NCBI GenBank assembly: GCA_018894105.1
Contig: CM032118.1
Span: 35,382,690 to 35,446,689, forward strand
DNA length: 64,000 bases
Origin: Jacaranda mimosifolia
Taxonomy: Eukaryota > Streptophyta > Magnoliopsida > Lamiales > Bignoniaceae
Reading direction: 5' to 3'
The position numbers were made by a program, and so were the translations under genes. Positions 62,305-64,000 of the stretch are shown here, piece after piece. Within the stretch, counting starts at the first letter, position 1; the number at the start of each line of letters is the position of its first letter. The notes under the pieces are model-generated. The model did no database searches. It was not told the origin of the DNA and saw nothing but the letters and a program-made list of their open reading frames with translations.

Positions 62305-63914
62305 TCATGTCGATGACTCCTCGAATAAGTGGGTAGGGATCTTGGGCAGGTTTTTTTCTTTTATCTTCTCTTTTGGGCTAGCCGACCTTGCTCTACGGGG
62401 AGCCCGATCGATTTTGCTCCCTTCTTGCCTAGTATGCTCATTAATGTATTTTTTGAGATGGCCTTGTCGAATTAGCCTCTCAATTTCATCATGTAAGTTG
62501 AAACATTCTTCCGTATCATGGCATTTTTGCTTGTAAAAATGGCAGTACTTCTTAGATTTTCTCATGGCTTCCGTCTCGATCAGCTTCCTAGGCTTTTTTC
62601 GGAGGTTGTCATGATGGATGGCGAACAACTCCTCTTTCCTTGGAAGATTAAGTGGGGTATAATCATGGAAGTGCTTAATAGGAGATTGGTGACCTTCCCT
62701 GTGCTGACGATCATCTTTCTCCTTGTTATTCTTTTTGTCGACCTCAGGGTTGCCATATTTAAGTTTGTTCATGTCCTCCTGACTTATATATCTTTCTGCG
62801 ATGTTGAGCAACTCCTCCATCAATCAAGGCCGCTCACGCACCAATGTGTTGGCGCATTCTTTGTGTTTAAAGCCTAAGAAGAGTACGCCGATCAAGAACT
62901 CCATCTAAGGGCTATCAATCTTCAGTATTTCCATATTAATCCTAGTGAAGAAGTCGCAAAGGGATTCTCCTTCATTCTATTTCACTGTATACATGTGGGT
63001 ATGAGGGAGCTTTGCCTTTCTCCAGTTGGCGAACTGGTGCAGAAACTTGTCATATAACTGGTCGTATGAATATATTGACGCTGGCTCAAGCTTAACAAAC
63101 CAGTCGAGCGTAATCCCTTGGAAAGTAGTCACCAATATCTTAGCATGGATGTAGTCATTATGCCAGTGCAGCTGCATCATCTGCTCGAATTGCATCAGAT
63201 GCTCGCATAGGTTCAACGAGCCGTCGTATTGGGGTAGGCCGGTTGGGACTTTGGCGTCTATAGTGATACGCTAATTGATGATCTCTTGGACAAACAGCGA
63301 CTCCCTTTCTCGTCAAAATCTCTATGGCCGCTCAGGGTGGTTCCTCTCAGTATTTCTCTTCGAGATCTCTTCTAAATACCTGTTCAGCTGCTGGATTTGA
63401 TGAGACCTTTCTCCGACTCTTCTCGATTGGCCTGAGATGTATTTTTGTACAGCTGGGGCCTTGAGCGCTTGACCCTATCGCGCTATTGGGCTTGAAAGGG
63501 TCGAGCGCCATGATGAAATGAATCCGCCACTTTCTCACATGTGGCGTGTCAGGGTATTTCCCTTGGAAAATGTCCTAGACTGGCTTTACATTTTGAAGGG
63601 GGTCGTCTAGACTCTGGTCGACCCAGATTCTCACTGGGCGACCTCTTCTCAAGACGTGCTAGCTGCGGGGTAGCGCTGGCTGCTGGTCTTGGTTGAACGG
63701 CATGTTGATTCAGAGCAGCGAAAAGTTGAGCAGAAGTTTGGGCAGATATCTATTCGGTGATGAACTATATTAATTGGGGCATGGTCAGGGTGACCACCTG
63801 TTCTAGCTGGGCGCTCGGCCCGAGTACGCCAGGTTCTGGCTGAGGTTGAGAAGGAGAAAAGGTAGACCTCCTATTCTCTTCTCTTTTCGAAGTGACTCGC
63901 TTGGTGTTAATCAT
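62305..63914 (-). pseudogene. Gypsy-2 gag
   Basis: The probable start codon is at 63914 (MINTKRVTSKREENRRS), about 25 bp inside the primer-binding site. The gag core is in the frame 62977-63216 (HAKILVTTFQGITLDWFVKL, YDKFLHQFANWRK). The tail frame 62305-62823 has KYCHFYKQKCHDTEECFNLH, the C-x(n)-H-D-T-E-E-C zinc-like signature of Tat-lineage gag, and ends with a basic segment. Stops between 63220 and 63900 break the N-terminal part. Confidence 0.83.
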
Positions 63915-63937
63915 TTTTTGATTACGGACTCAAATTT

Positions 63938-63954
63938 TCCCACAGATAGTGCCA
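63938..63954 (-). other. Gypsy-2 primer-binding site
   Basis: On the minus strand TGGCACTATCTGTGGGA starts two bases after the 5' LTR edge. TGG complements a tRNA CCA end. The tRNA is not assigned. Confidence 0.6.
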
Positions 63955-63956
63955 AA

Positions 63957-64000
63957 TGATGAGGGTAAAAACTGTATATAACTAGATTGGGATGGAATCT
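63957..64000 (-). repeat. Gypsy-2 5' LTR (only its inner 44 bases)
   Basis: TGATGAGGGTAAAAACTG and the following ATTGGGATGGAATCT repeat the first bases of the LTR at 53983 (ATTGTGACAGAATCT). The rest lies beyond the window. Confidence 0.88.

Larger units (their letters stand above)
53983..64000 (-). mobile_element. Gypsy-2: Tat-like Ty3/gypsy retrotransposon, runs off the window
   Basis: The left LTR (53983-54722) and the first 44 bases of the right LTR (63957-64000) enclose about 9.2 kb of internal sequence. Minus-strand order: gag, protease, RT, RNase H, second RNase H, integrase. A plus-strand antisense gene follows integrase and reads away from the left LTR. GC content is visibly higher than in Gypsy-1, with many GTCGA words. 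All frames are broken, so it is inactive. The target duplication cannot be checked because the right LTR is cut. Confidence 0.92.

Noticed and set aside
1..64000. tRNA, rRNA, organellar insertions and CRISPR-type arrays
   Set aside because: No cloverleaf-like or rRNA segment and no plastid or mitochondrial gene was recognised; the tandem arrays have no spacer structure.

Overview
The window is AT-rich plant nuclear DNA, most likely from a eudicot. It holds one small host gene in a large field of transposable elements of nearly every plant class: CACTA, MULE, hAT, PIF/Harbinger, Helitron, LINE and Ty3/gypsy. The only protein-coding gene I can support as intact is a single-exon SAUR (small auxin-up RNA) gene at 17728-18102, with its own TATA box and a CT-rich leader. 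I see no bacterial, organellar or viral signature, and the sequence does not let me name a species.

Layout. The left end (1-415) is the edge of a GC-biased MULE-like element. From 0.7 to 13 kb there are decayed MITEs, a solo LTR (about 2971-4233) split by a 441-bp CACTA element, a MULE-type inverted-repeat element (7563-8593) and a clean 2.8-kb non-autonomous CACTA element (10196-12988, TSD ATT). From 13 to 23.9 kb lies the SAUR gene in otherwise featureless AT-rich DNA with microsatellites. From 23.9 to 32.5 kb come an hAT element containing a second one, two Harbinger-like MITEs, and a MULE-like element (29174-31627, 10-bp TSD) carrying a solo LTR (29864-30575, TSD AAATT). A 5'-truncated, frame-broken L1-type LINE follows (about 32546-35744), flanked by a short target duplication.

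The right 26 kb is retrotransposon territory. A complete but mutationally dead Ty3/gypsy element of Tat-like architecture, here called Gypsy-1, lies at 38463-51670 (TSD ACATA, minus strand). It is inserted 113 bp inside the internal edge of an older relative whose LTR is at 37520-38349. A non-autonomous Helitron (51722-53959) follows. A second Tat-like element, Gypsy-2, runs from 53983 past the window end; its second LTR begins at 63957.

The most interesting structure is shared by the two gypsy elements. Each carries, between integrase and the 3' LTR, a separate reading frame on the opposite strand with its own TATA box close to the LTR. In Gypsy-1 the antisense product resembles the plant mobile domain (PMD) family. 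In Gypsy-2 it resembles the 'putative gypsy type transposon' family (PF04195) and appears to contain a spliceosomal intron. In both, a tandem-repeat array sits where the sense pol genes and the antisense gene converge. Frameshifts and stops in all of these show that both copies are decayed. LTRs of the Gypsy-2 type also occur as solo LTRs at 2971-4233 and 29864-30575, so one family shows several fates within 60 kb.
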